Shown here: one piece after another, positions 35,614 to 44,796 of the stretch
How the letters are laid out: each line of letters begins with the position of its first letter
Position numbering within the stretch: position 1 is the stretch's first letter
Source: Dyadobacter sp. LHD-138
Lineage (GTDB): Bacteria; Bacteroidota; Bacteroidia; Cytophagales; Spirosomataceae
NCBI RefSeq assembly: GCF_030929615.1
Contig: NZ_JAVFVU010000012.1
Span: 162,126 to 226,125, forward strand
Length of the DNA stretch: 64,000 nt
Direction of reading: 5' to 3'
Notes under the pieces: model-generated
The model's database searches: none
What the model was told of the DNA's origin: nothing
The model's input: only the letters and a program-made list of their open reading frames with translations
Translations under genes and position numbers: made by a program

Positions 35614-35958
35614 TCGCACGATTGTACTAAATTAATACACCAGCGATATAGGTTTTCATCCCTAATCCGACGCTTCTGAGCACCGGGACCAGGGATGGGT
35701 TTTACTGTTTTACGCATTTTACTAAATATTTCTCACTATAATTTTTATTATCCATGAAAATTTCTATTCTCTCCGTGAGGAGGCAAATAGGGTATTGGAC
35801 CCACTTACTTGCTTCTTCGCCGCAGCTTTCTGCCTTAAAATCGGCGCTATCCCGATACCTGAAACACGCTAATTTGCAATGGCTTGTACCTGCAAAATTC
35901 GGCCCGGTTCAAAAATATTTTTTGGTACAGATCCCTCCAACACTTTAAGATAGAAATC

Positions 35959-38900
35959 ATGACTTCAATTAGAAATTCATCCTTTTTAGCAAAAAACAGG
36001 TGGATCGCCTGTTTCCTTGCCGTCATATTTTGCTCATTTATGAGCTTGCAGACCTTGGCCCAACAGGCCAACCTTCCATTAAATCCAACAACTTCAACTC
36101 CTTGGGTTAATGGATCAAGTCCTAGTTTTACTGTAACGCAAACGAATTCTTCAACAGGCCTGAGTTCCTGGGCGCCTTTGATTGGTCCAAGCACTGCTCC
36201 AAGAGTTATTGACAGCGACTTGACAAACGCTGCTCAAGGAACAATTGCTGTAACCGGTTCGTTGACGTTAAATGTTGCCGATGCAGACCAGACTTACTCT
36301 GCCGGTAATTTTGCAGGCTTTCTGATCAAAAACACATCCGTTGTTGGTGTTACACTACTCAATTCAACAACGATAAAAACATATTTGAATGGGACACTTC
36401 AAGAAACCAGCACCGCTTCAAGTATTCTTGGTATAACTTCAAGTTTGATAACAGGCGCTTCTGAAGTCGGTATTTACACAACGAAGCCTTACAATGAAGT
36501 TGAGATTACGCTAACCAACCCTCTTACGTTAGTTACAACCTATGAGGTATTTTATGCTGTCCAAAGAGCTTATACTGCCGGACCAGCATTGGTTTGTAAC
36601 GCACCAACAGCTCTCAACTATCCTGCTTTCCCAGCTGTCGTCAATAATACGAATACGGGTACTACCGGTTTAGGAACTTTGACAACTCCCGAAAATGCGG
36701 TAGACGCGACTACCACCAATTCAGCCGGTTTATCTGTTATAGGCATCGGTAGCTCTTTTTTATCGGTAAAAGATCAGGTTACCAACTATCCAGCCAAAAC
36801 ATTTGCCGGGTTTGATATCGAAAATACGACCGTGCTAAATTTAGGCGTTTTTAATAACCTAACGCTTACAACATATCTTGATGGAGCCGTACAGGAAACA
36901 AAAACTGCCTCAAACGGATTGCTTTCGGTTGGACTACTGAGCGGCTCCGGTAAGCAAAGAGTTGGTTTTGTCAGTACCTTGCCATTTGACGAGATACAAA
37001 TAACAGTTAGCACAGCTTTGAGTGTAGACCTTGGCTCTACGCTCGTTTACAACGCAGTATTCCAAACCTTCTGCGATGGAACAGAACTAACCTGTAATAC
37101 GCCTACTGCCTTAACAAGCCCTAGCTACCCTGTCATTATCAGTACCCCCAATACGGGCATTACAGGTGCTGCATGTGTCAACTGCCAGGTAACCAATACA
37201 GGGAATCTTATCGATGCAGACCCTTTAAATCACACAGATATTGTTTTAACAGCCGGACTTGGCGTTAGTGGATCAATAGCCGTGAAAAGTGTTGAACAGT
37301 CCTACCCTGCCGGAACATTTGCCGGATTTGACATTAATAGCCCAAGCATCATCGGCGTCGGCGTTTTAAGTGGTTTGCGTATTGAAACTTACCTTAACGG
37401 TGTCGCTACTGGTGACGTATTTGGTAACGGAAGTTTACTCAATGCCAGCGCACCCCTTCTAAGCGGTTCCGGCAGACAAGTGATAGGATTTTTGGCCACC
37501 CAGGAATTTGATGAAATTAAATTAACCGTACAACAAACCGTCGGTATAACGCTTGGTACGACCGAGGTTTACGGTGTAGTATTTACAAGATTCTGTGCTG
37601 GCACTGACCTTGCTTGCAACACGCTTACACCTGTTACCAATCCTGCTTTCCCGGTATATGTAAACGGTAAAAACACCGGTATTACATCCGTAGCTTGTGT
37701 AGCTTGTACCATTAACAACTCCGACTATGCGATAGACAACGATCCTGCCACTGCTGCCACAATTGTTATGGCTGTAGGTGCAGCAAGCTCTGGAAGCTTT
37801 GCAGTAGCCAACGCGGTTGATACTTATGCGGCAACTTCTTTTGCAGGTTTTGATGTTGAAACTGCAACGCTGCTTTCTGCGGGCGTTTTAAGTACTGCCA
37901 CGATATCACTGTATAACAACGGTAGCCTAGTTCAGATCGGTACCGGTAATGCATTAATCATTGGTGCTTCCACTTCTTTGCTAACAGGAACAAGCCGTCA
38001 AATTGTTGGACTCGTTGCAACGGCTGCTTATGATGAGGTAAAAATAACCTTCGATCAGGTTGCAGGTGCCAATTTAGGCAACATTAAAATTTACGGAGCT
38101 ATTTTCGACAAATTGTGCCAGGGAACAATCGCTTGCAACAATAGCTACTTCCTGACACAACCTTCATTCCCGGTTGTAATTAACGCTCCCCGTACTGGCA
38201 TATCCGGTGTTGCCTGCGTAGGTTGCGCGGTTCAGGATCCATGGAACGTCATATCATCCAGCAATGCTGATTTTTCAAGAATAACGCTGACTGCAAACGT
38301 AGGCGCCTCTGCCGCTATTGCTGTGGTTGACCCGATTTCTACCTATCCGGCTGGAACGGCTGCTGGTTTTGTGATCAGAAATGTAAACAGCATCGCTCAG
38401 GTTGATCTTTTGAATTCGATCACGATTGAAACCTATAACAATGGTGTTTTACAGGAATCAAGAGCGGGTGCAACATTACTCAATCTTGAATTACTGAACA
38501 TCATTACCATTGGAACCGGTACGCCGATCAATCCAAGTTTTATTACCACCAAGCCTTTTGATGAGATCAGAATCGTAGCAACATCGCTTGCGAGTGTGAT
38601 TAACACGATTGATGTTTTCGGAGCATTTGTGGATACACGCAGCGTTGTTGGCGGAGGTGCATTAAGTTGCAATGCCGTAAAAAATCCTGATTTCAACGCA
38701 ACGCAAATCAATGTACCGGTACCTGGCAATGTTAGTACAAACGACGTAGTACCTGCCGGAACAACGTATGGCCCAACAGCAACAGCTGGCGGAAGCAATC
38801 CTGCTGGCGGAACGCTGGTGCTAAACCCTGACGGAACTTATACTTTCACAGGAACTTCGGTTGGTGTTTACACTTATGAAATACCGGTTTGTATTCCTGA

Positions 38901-39981
38901 AACGCCATGTGTTTCGGTTCCATTGGTTATCACAGTTACAGATCCTACTAAACTTAATAATCCGCCTGTTGCAAATACCGATATAGCCTCAATTAAGGGT
39001 GCTGCCGCGAATCCTGGCTCTGTAACAATCAATGTAAAAGCTAACGATGGCCCGGGAAATAAAGGAGGAACATTAGGTGATCCAACTCCAACTTCCCCGG
39101 CTCACGGTGCTGTTTCGGTTGTAAACGGAAACATTGTTTATACACCTGCTGCGGGTTACTATGGAGAAGATTCATTCACATATAGTATTTGTGAGACTCC
39201 TTCAACACTGTGTGCTACTACCACGGTTTATATAACGGTTAAACAACCAGACGCCGCAAACTCTACTTCTGCTGCTGACGATTATTTGAGTACACCAGTG
39301 GGTATTGCAACTAGCGGAAACGTTTCCACTAACGATACTGATCCGGAAGGAAACACTCAATCTGTGGCCCCTCAAAGTATTACGGACTCAAAAGGCACAT
39401 TTACTCTTCTTTCAGATGGAAGTTTCACCTTTGAACCTGCGACAGGATTTAGTGGACCGATAGACTTCGCTTACACAACTTGTGATAATGGCACGCCATC
39501 CGCTTGTGCATCTGCAACCCTGCATTTGTTTGTGAGTCCAGTTCCTGATTTGGTTGTAATATTAACAGTACGCCCAGGTAACGTAACAGGAACCACTAAC
39601 ATAACGCTCGTAGGTGATGTTTACAATGTTCCAGTAAGCAGCACCAGTACCAATGGAAGTATTATAACGGTTTATGTAGCCAAAAATAGTCTTATCAATT
39701 TGACATTGAATTCAGCGGCTACATTAGTTGGTGGAAAGACGGTTCAAAATAGTATTTGGACTTTTGATGGCAACAGCAATCCTTCATTCTATATACTTAA
39801 AACAAATGCTGTTATTGGAGATTCTGATCTAAGATCCTTTGGACTTGAAGGAACAATAACACCAGGTTCCTCATCTGGAAAACTAAATCTTACCGCCTTT
39901 ATTGATTCAGGCAGTGGTGGAGAAGTAAATGATTTGGACAATAGTGATTCAGAATCCATTCTTTTTTATAAAAATCAATAA
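35959..39981 (+). CDS. Giant secreted repeat protein (adhesin-like)
   Basis: The 1340-residue protein has a signal peptide (SFMSLQTLAQ) and five copies of an unrecognised domain of about 170 residues, delimited by Cys codons at 36595, 37093, 37615, 38134 and 38668. Each copy has the pattern FAGFDI, a short strand pair with YLNG or YNNG, and FDEIKIT. Copies 3-5 also have a CxxC (CVNC, CVAC, CVGC). Tandem Ig/cadherin-like modules follow (VSTNDVVPAGTTYGPTAT, GYYGEDSFTYSICETP, GFSGPIDFAYTTCDNG), then a C-terminal domain without a sorting signal. It is probably a surface or matrix protein. The next gene starts 18 bases later and carries a type IX sorting domain. Confidence 0.85.
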   Translation: MTSIRNSSFLAKNRWIACFLAVIFCSFMSLQTLAQQANLPLNPTTSTPWVNGSSPSFTVTQTNSSTGLSSWAPLIGPSTAPRVIDSDLTNAAQGTIAVTGSLTLNVADADQTYSAGNFAGFLIKNTSVVGVTLLNSTTIKTYLNGTLQETSTASSILGITSSLITGASEVGIYTTKPYNEVEITLTNPLTLVTTYEVFYAVQRAYTAGPALVCNAPTALNYPAFPAVVNNTNTGTTGLGTLTTPENAVDATTTNSAGLSVIGIGSSFLSVKDQVTNYPAKTFAGFDIENTTVLNLGVFNNLTLTTYLDGAVQETKTASNGLLSVGLLSGSGKQRVGFVSTLPFDEIQITVSTALSVDLGSTLVYNAVFQTFCDGTELTCNTPTALTSPSYPVIISTPNTGITGAACVNCQVTNTGNLIDADPLNHTDIVLTAGLGVSGSIAVKSVEQSYPAGTFAGFDINSPSIIGVGVLSGLRIETYLNGVATGDVFGNGSLLNASAPLLSGSGRQVIGFLATQEFDEIKLTVQQTVGITLGTTEVYGVVFTRFCAGTDLACNTLTPVTNPAFPVYVNGKNTGITSVACVACTINNSDYAIDNDPATAATIVMAVGAASSGSFAVANAVDTYAATSFAGFDVETATLLSAGVLSTATISLYNNGSLVQIGTGNALIIGASTSLLTGTSRQIVGLVATAAYDEVKITFDQVAGANLGNIKIYGAIFDKLCQGTIACNNSYFLTQPSFPVVINAPRTGISGVACVGCAVQDPWNVISSSNADFSRITLTANVGASAAIAVVDPISTYPAGTAAGFVIRNVNSIAQVDLLNSITIETYNNGVLQESRAGATLLNLELLNIITIGTGTPINPSFITTKPFDEIRIVATSLASVINTIDVFGAFVDTRSVVGGGALSCNAVKNPDFNATQINVPVPGNVSTNDVVPAGTTYGPTATAGGSNPAGGTLVLNPDGTYTFTGTSVGVYTYEIPVCIPETPCVSVPLVITVTDPTKLNNPPVANTDIASIKGAAANPGSVTINVKANDGPGNKGGTLGDPTPTSPAHGAVSVVNGNIVYTPAAGYYGEDSFTYSICETPSTLCATTTVYITVKQPDAANSTSAADDYLSTPVGIATSGNVSTNDTDPEGNTQSVAPQSITDSKGTFTLLSDGSFTFEPATGFSGPIDFAYTTCDNGTPSACASATLHLFVSPVPDLVVILTVRPGNVTGTTNITLVGDVYNVPVSSTSTNGSIITVYVAKNSLINLTLNSAATLVGGKTVQNSIWTFDGNSNPSFYILKTNAVIGDSDLRSFGLEGTITPGSSSGKLNLTAFIDSGSGGEVNDLDNSDSESILFYKNQ

Positions 39982-39998
39982 TCAAAATCTATATCCAT

Positions 39999-41015
39999 AT
40001 GAGAACGAAATTTAAAATACTATCAATCTTGTTGATTTTGATTAACACGTCGGTTTTTTCCCAGCAAAATCCAGCGGTAACAAATCCAATGGTTAATCCG
40101 AGCCCAGCAATTGTTGGCAGTCCTGTTACTTTTTCCTTTAATATCGGAACCGCCGGTTTAGCGATTCCAGGGACAAGCATAACCCAAAGAATGGGATTCA
40201 ACGTGCTGTTAAGTACTGGTGTAACTCCAAGTAATCCCGATGGAATATCCTCTGTATCCGGAGCTATTTTAACTTACTTTGATATCACATATGACGCTCC
40301 ATCCAGAACATATACTGGTATCCAAAAATTAAATGTAGCCATACCTGCTACAACGCTGGCTCTAATCACTATTACAGCAAACGCGATAGCAACTCCAATT
40401 TCCGCTATTGCAAATGTTCAACCAAATCCAGCTGCAGTAACCCAAAACCAACCAACTAGTGACGACCAGTCATCAATAGAGACCCCACTCCCCGTCACCC
40501 TAACCTCCTTCACCGCAGCGAAAGAAGGCCAGACGGCTCTTTTGAAGTGGGCAACGACGATGGAAACCAACAGTGACCGTTTCGAGATCCAGCGCAGCCA
40601 GAATGGTAAGCAGTGGGGTATGATTGGTACAAAAAAATCAAACGGCGAGAGCTCGTCTCTGAAAAGCTACAACTTCACGGATTCAGAACCGTTGGATGGC
40701 GAAAACCTGTATCGTCTGAAAATGATCGATCGTGATGGTACTTTTGCCTACAGCCGCATCGAGTCGCTGACATTTGAAGGCCTGACAACGTCGTTCTATC
40801 CAAACCCTGTTGCAGACAAACTGGTGATCAGTGCCGCTGACTTCAGCAAGGTGAAGAACGTTCAGATCTATGATGCGAGCGGTAAAACCGTTTACAAATC
40901 TTCTGCAACGCCAAGTGCTGAAATCAATGTTCAAAGCCTTTCCGCTGGTCTGTACGTCGTGCAGATGGTACGCAAAAACGGAACAGTGGTTACGCAAAAA
41001 ATCATCAAACAATAG
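39999..41015 (+). CDS. T9SS type A sorting domain-containing secreted protein
   Basis: The 338-residue protein has a signal peptide (ILLILINTSVFSQ), an N-terminal domain of about 140 residues with beta-strand pattern, a PLPVTLTSFTA junction with a fibronectin-like segment (ALLKWATTMETNSDRFEIQR), and a C-terminal type IX secretion sorting domain (SFYPNPVADKLVIS, KNVQIYDASGKTVY, AGLYVVQMVRKNGTVVTQK). It is exported through the outer membrane and probably attached to the surface. The gene is 18 bases behind the giant repeat protein, so they are likely made together. Base composition changes abruptly near 40490, where the sorting module begins. Confidence 0.88.
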   Translation: MRTKFKILSILLILINTSVFSQQNPAVTNPMVNPSPAIVGSPVTFSFNIGTAGLAIPGTSITQRMGFNVLLSTGVTPSNPDGISSVSGAILTYFDITYDAPSRTYTGIQKLNVAIPATTLALITITANAIATPISAIANVQPNPAAVTQNQPTSDDQSSIETPLPVTLTSFTAAKEGQTALLKWATTMETNSDRFEIQRSQNGKQWGMIGTKKSNGESSSLKSYNFTDSEPLDGENLYRLKMIDRDGTFAYSRIESLTFEGLTTSFYPNPVADKLVISAADFSKVKNVQIYDASGKTVYKSSATPSAEINVQSLSAGLYVVQMVRKNGTVVTQKIIKQ

Positions 41016-41034
41016 TTTACTAAAAACATTGTTT

Positions 41035-41086
41035 TTTATATACAAAGAAGCCCCGGGGATATCCCCGGGGCTTCTTTGTATATAAA
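41035..41086. terminator. Perfect 52-bp palindromic terminator
   Basis: The sequence is self-complementary over 26 bp per arm with no spacer, centred on GGGGAT/ATCCCC, with A/T-rich outer ends. It can end transcripts from either side. Confidence 0.8.
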
Positions 41087-41236
41087 TGTTACCAAATAAA
41101 CCCTCACAGGAACATGCTTAATAGCAAATAAATCAGAAGTTTTTTTTCAAACATTGATCTAAAGCAAAGGTATAGTCGTAGGTTTTTTAAATAATCTTTT
41201 CGACGGGCGAAAGGAAAATCGTAACCTTTAATTGCT

Positions 41237-41965
41237 ATGATCAATAATAAAAATTCACAAAAAGACTCCGATACCAAGGAAGGTCAGGAATCGGTTCTGA
41301 ACAGACGGCTATTCTTACGCTCGGCAGGTGTTGCAACGGCAGTTGGTACGCTCGCGCTGGGCGCATGTAAGGATGACGACGACGATATGGTAACACCGCC
41401 AACAACGACGGTCGACCTGGGCAAAGACGACGTGGGTATCCTGAACTATGCTTATGCACTGGAACAACTGGAAGCGGCGTTTTACGAGCAAGTTGTAAAA
41501 ACACCATACATGGGCATCACCCCAGCCGAGACAGCAATCCTTACCGATATCCGTGACCACGAGGTGATCCACAGGGATTTCTTCAAAGCAGCATTAACCG
41601 CAGCTGCACCAACCCAGATTATCCCCGCACTTGAAGTTGATTTTTCTTCCATTGATTTCACAAACCGCGCCAAAGTACTGGGTGCAGCGAAATTATTTGA
41701 AGACACCGGCGTAGCCGCTTACAATGGCGCAGGTAAATTCATCAAAAACGCAACATATCTGACATTAGCTGGAAAGATTGTTTCGGTAGAAGCACGTCAC
41801 GCTGCTGCGATCAGTGACCTGATCACACCTAAAACTGCTGATTTTGCCAGCGATACACAGATCAATTCAAATGGTCTGGATCAGGCAATTCCTTCGGCAA
41901 CCATTTTGGCAGCAGTGCAGCCCTATCTTAAAACAAAGATCAGCGGAGCCAATTTACCTAAATAA
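41237..41965 (+). CDS. Ferritin-like domain protein with twin-Arg-like signal
   Basis: The 242-residue protein starts with an RRLFLRSAGVATAVGTLALG signal ending in a lipobox-like Cys (GAC), followed by an acidic Asp run. The domain has helix pairs with Glu/His ligands (EQLEAAFYEQVVKTPYMG, DHEVIHRDFFKAAL, LFEDTGVAAYNGAG, VEARHAAAISDLI), as in the ferritin-like domain (PF13668) proteins. These bind two metals in a four-helix bundle; the reaction is unknown. The gene is followed 30 bases later by a second member of the same family, so the pair probably works together in the periplasm. Confidence 0.88.
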   Translation: MINNKNSQKDSDTKEGQESVLNRRLFLRSAGVATAVGTLALGACKDDDDDMVTPPTTTVDLGKDDVGILNYAYALEQLEAAFYEQVVKTPYMGITPAETAILTDIRDHEVIHRDFFKAALTAAAPTQIIPALEVDFSSIDFTNRAKVLGAAKLFEDTGVAAYNGAGKFIKNATYLTLAGKIVSVEARHAAAISDLITPKTADFASDTQINSNGLDQAIPSATILAAVQPYLKTKISGANLPK

Positions 41966-41995
41966 TTTTTCACCAGATTTCAACTTTTGACCGAT

Positions 41996-42781
41996 ATGAA
42001 TATTTTCAAAATAATAGATGAGTTTCAAAAAATAGATGGTGATGCGGTGGACCGTTTGGAACATGCTACCCGCCGTCATTTTATGAACAGAATTGGAAGT
42101 AAACTTGCTGCCGTGGCAGTGCCAACCGTTTTCGCTTCCGTTGTTAACAAAGCTTATGCGCAGTCAGCCGGTGCCATTGACATCCTGAACTTTGCATTGA
42201 CACTCGAATATCTTGAAGACGAATTCTATCAGAAAGGAAATGCCGCAGCAGGCCTTATTCCTGCCAGCGATAAAACGATCTTTACGCAAATAGGTAAACA
42301 CGAAACACAGCACGTGGCGTTTTTAAAAGGCGCTTTGGGCACCAAAGCCGTTGCCAAGCCAACTTTTGACTTTACCGGAAAAGGTGCTTTCGCAACCGTT
42401 TTCACCAACTACAATACTTTCCTTACCGTTTCACATGCATTGGAAGACACAGGCGTCAGAGCCTACAAAGGACAAGCTGGTGGCCTGATGGGAGATCCGG
42501 ATCTACTTCAATATGCATTACAAGTGCACTCTGTTGAAGCAAGACACGCCTCGATCGTTCGTAAATTATTGGGTGCTGCTACCGGCAAACCTGAGATCAA
42601 ATCATGGATTACAGGCAAAGCAGGTGCACCCGAAGCTGTGTATGCAGGCGACGATAACAAAATACAGGGCGGTGTGGATCTTACCGGACTAGCTGGAAAA
42701 TCAGATGCAGCCATTACAGAAGCATTTGACGAACCATTGACAAAAGAGCAGGTTTTAGCCATTGCAGGTCTGTTTCTTTAA
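41996..42781 (+). CDS. Second ferritin-like domain protein
   Basis: The 261-residue paralogue of the preceding gene product has an N-terminal cytoplasm-type helix, then RRHFMNRIGSKLAAVAVPTV, a twin-Arg-like export sequence ending AYAQS. The ferritin-like bundle follows: TLEYLEDEFYQKGN, KHETQHVAFLKGAL, HALEDTGVRAYKGQ and VHSVEARHASIVRKL supply the Glu and His metal ligands. I use the ATG at 41996 rather than the in-frame TTG at 41987. It ends near a terminator hairpin at 42897-42927. Confidence 0.88.
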   Translation: MNIFKIIDEFQKIDGDAVDRLEHATRRHFMNRIGSKLAAVAVPTVFASVVNKAYAQSAGAIDILNFALTLEYLEDEFYQKGNAAAGLIPASDKTIFTQIGKHETQHVAFLKGALGTKAVAKPTFDFTGKGAFATVFTNYNTFLTVSHALEDTGVRAYKGQAGGLMGDPDLLQYALQVHSVEARHASIVRKLLGAATGKPEIKSWITGKAGAPEAVYAGDDNKIQGGVDLTGLAGKSDAAITEAFDEPLTKEQVLAIAGLFL

Positions 42782-42896
42782 GAATTAATGCATTGAATGA
42801 ATATAGATTAACGCCTTCCTGTTGGACATGTACATGCACGGTTAAGTGAGGTAAAGTTCAAAGTCAGTGTTACTCGCTATAATTCATGAAAAGCGT

Positions 42897-42928
42897 AAAA
42901 GGTTATCCATTAACAGGATAACCTTTTT
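42897..42928 (+). terminator. Terminator after the ferritin-like pair
   Basis: AAAAGGTTATCC pairs with GGATAACCTTTT over a short loop, followed by Ts. The rest of the 270-base gap to 43052 holds no visible gene. Confidence 0.8.
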
Positions 42929-43051
42929 CTTGTTTAAATGGAATCAATGATGCGGAGTAAATTCAGTAAGTTTGGGTCATTAATTGCTTTGACAAGCAAG
43001 GTTTCTTTAAACCTGAACGTTATCATTACCTACTAAGCTTAACCTGATTGT

Positions 43052-44284
43052 ATGAAATCGCATTTTGACAGACGTGGTTTTCTAAAAAAAACCAGCCTCG
43101 CGGCTCTGGCTGCAACGTTGGGAACTGAGATTGTTTTTGCCGACAAATTGCCTAGAAAATATATGCCACTGGCCTTTGGTGAAAAAGATGCCCTAAAAGG
43201 TAAAAATACCAATATGATTGTCCAGGGCGACCGTCCCTGGAATGTAGAATCACCGCTGGATTTGCTCGACGACCGCATTACCCCGGTTGACAAAATGTTT
43301 ATCCGTAACAACGGCCTAATTCCCGAAACCATTGATGCCAAAAACTGGACATTAACCATCGACGGAGAATCTGTAAAAGCGCCGAAAACCTATACGCTGG
43401 CAGAATTAAAAAAGAAATTCAAACCTTATACGTATCAACTGACGCTGGAATGCGGCGGAAACGGGCGTTCCGGTTATTACCCTCCGACCTCGGGAAACCA
43501 GTGGGGACAGGGTGCGGTTCATTGCGGACAGTGGACAGGTGTTCGTTTGAAGGATATCCTGGCTGATGTCGGGCTAAAAAGTGATGCGGTCTATATCGGT
43601 TATCATGGAAAAGACATCCACCTGAGCAGAGACCCCAAGAAAGAAGCCATATCAAGAGGCGTACCGATTACCAAGGCGATGGAAGATGAAACGTTGATCG
43701 CATGGCAGTTGAACGGACAGGATATCCCCGAATTCCACGGTTTTCCTTTAAGACTCGTGATTGGTGGCTGGCCGGCCTCCGTATCGGGAAAATGGCTTAG
43801 CGGCATTTCCGTACGTAACAAGGTACACGACGGCGCCAAAATGGAAGGGCACAGCTATAAGATGCCCCGTAACCCCGTTGCGCCCGGCACAGAAATACCC
43901 ACAACCGACGAATACTACCGGATCATCGAATCCATGCCGGTTAAATCCATGATCACCTTTCCAAAAACAGGTGCCGTTATTCCGTCAGGCGAAGTTTTAC
44001 CTTTGCGCGGACACGCCTGGGCAGGAGATCATGCCGTAAAAAAAGTGGAGGTTTCGATCGATTTCGGATCGACATGGCAGGACTGCAAGCTCGAAAACCC
44101 GGTGAACCGTCTGGCTTGGCAGCACTGGAATACCCAGATCAAATTTCCCGTAAAAGGTTATTACGAAGTTTGGGTACGTGCCACAGACGAAAAAGGCGTT
44201 TCCCAGCCCATGGTTATTCCTGCATGGAATCCCGGCGGTTATCTGAACAATGCCTGTGAGCGTATTGCCGTGAAAATATCGTAG
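43052..44284 (+). CDS. Periplasmic sulfite oxidase-type molybdopterin enzyme
   Basis: The 410-residue protein has a twin-Arg signal (RRGFLKKTSLAALAATLG) consistent with export of a folded cofactor enzyme. The molybdopterin core has LTLECGGNGRSGYYPP, with Cys134 as the predicted Mo ligand, GAVHCGQWTGVRLKDIL and IGYHGKDIH. The C-terminal part (AWAGDHAVKKVEVSIDFGST, GYYEVWVRATDEKG) is the dimerisation domain of this family. The likely reaction is sulfite oxidation to sulfate, but other sulfoxide or organic substrates are possible. The cytochrome c gene 28 bases downstream is the probable electron acceptor, as in SorAB. Confidence 0.9.
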   Translation: MKSHFDRRGFLKKTSLAALAATLGTEIVFADKLPRKYMPLAFGEKDALKGKNTNMIVQGDRPWNVESPLDLLDDRITPVDKMFIRNNGLIPETIDAKNWTLTIDGESVKAPKTYTLAELKKKFKPYTYQLTLECGGNGRSGYYPPTSGNQWGQGAVHCGQWTGVRLKDILADVGLKSDAVYIGYHGKDIHLSRDPKKEAISRGVPITKAMEDETLIAWQLNGQDIPEFHGFPLRLVIGGWPASVSGKWLSGISVRNKVHDGAKMEGHSYKMPRNPVAPGTEIPTTDEYYRIIESMPVKSMITFPKTGAVIPSGEVLPLRGHAWAGDHAVKKVEVSIDFGSTWQDCKLENPVNRLAWQHWNTQIKFPVKGYYEVWVRATDEKGVSQPMVIPAWNPGGYLNNACERIAVKIS

Positions 44285-44312
44285 TCAATTTCAGAAACTA
44301 AATGCAAACAAA

Positions 44313-44729
44313 ATGAGAATAGCACTCATCATGATTCTGGGACTTGGCCTGCTATTGAGCTCGTTTCGCCAGGAATCATCCGTTAACAGCAAGGTTAAGC
44401 CACTCGCTTATCCTGTCAATACCGTATCTTTTGCCGATACTATAAAACTTGATCCGGAAACCGGACTTATCGTAGATGAAAATTTATTCATGGTAAAAGC
44501 GCAGTGTACGGGCTGCCATTCCACAAAACTGATTAGCGCCAATCATTTCAGCAGAGATGGCTGGAAACAGAAAATCCGCTGGATGCAGGCAAACCATAAT
44601 TTGTGGGAATTAGGAGAAACTGAAAAACAAGTGCTGGATTATCTTGAAAAAAATTACGCTCCGGTACAGGTCGTTTCCCGTCGTGCACCGTTGAAAGATA
44701 TTCAATGGTACGATTTGAAGTTGAAGTAA
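44313..44729 (+). CDS. Small cytochrome c, probable SorB-like partner
   Basis: The 138-residue exported protein has a haem motif CTGCH (Cys65, Cys68, His69), and its likely Met ligand lies in KIRWMQAN. The spacing and the short helix after CTGCHSTKLI fit the sulfite-dehydrogenase cytochrome subunit. It directly follows the molybdopterin gene and would accept its electrons in the periplasm. Whether the pair is complexed like SorAB cannot be seen from sequence. Confidence 0.85.
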   Translation: MRIALIMILGLGLLLSSFRQESSVNSKVKPLAYPVNTVSFADTIKLDPETGLIVDENLFMVKAQCTGCHSTKLISANHFSRDGWKQKIRWMQANHNLWELGETEKQVLDYLEKNYAPVQVVSRRAPLKDIQWYDLKLK

Positions 44730-44796
44730 ATTAAGCAGAGTCACCGGGAGGCAATGAAGTATTCCGTACCTTTATCCTCTCAACTTATTAGAATAA

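Larger units (their letters stand above)
34577..35958. other. Gene-poor AT-rich region upstream of the adhesin operon
   Basis: No gene longer than about 40 residues is convincing in these 1.4 kb. I see an orphan terminator at 35040-35077 with a TATATTTA element upstream (possible small RNA) and two possible tiny ORFs at 35346 and 35497. The rest is very AT-rich and probably holds the promoter of the large adhesin gene. Confidence 0.6.

Noticed and set aside
35754..35948. 65-residue ORF overlapping the region just before the adhesin
   Set aside because: No coding signature, and it ends just 11 bases before the adhesin start, within its likely leader. The sequence looks like chance.
35884..35958. 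Upstream extension of the adhesin gene from 35884
   Set aside because: The signal peptide begins at the ATG at 35959; the extension would bury it.
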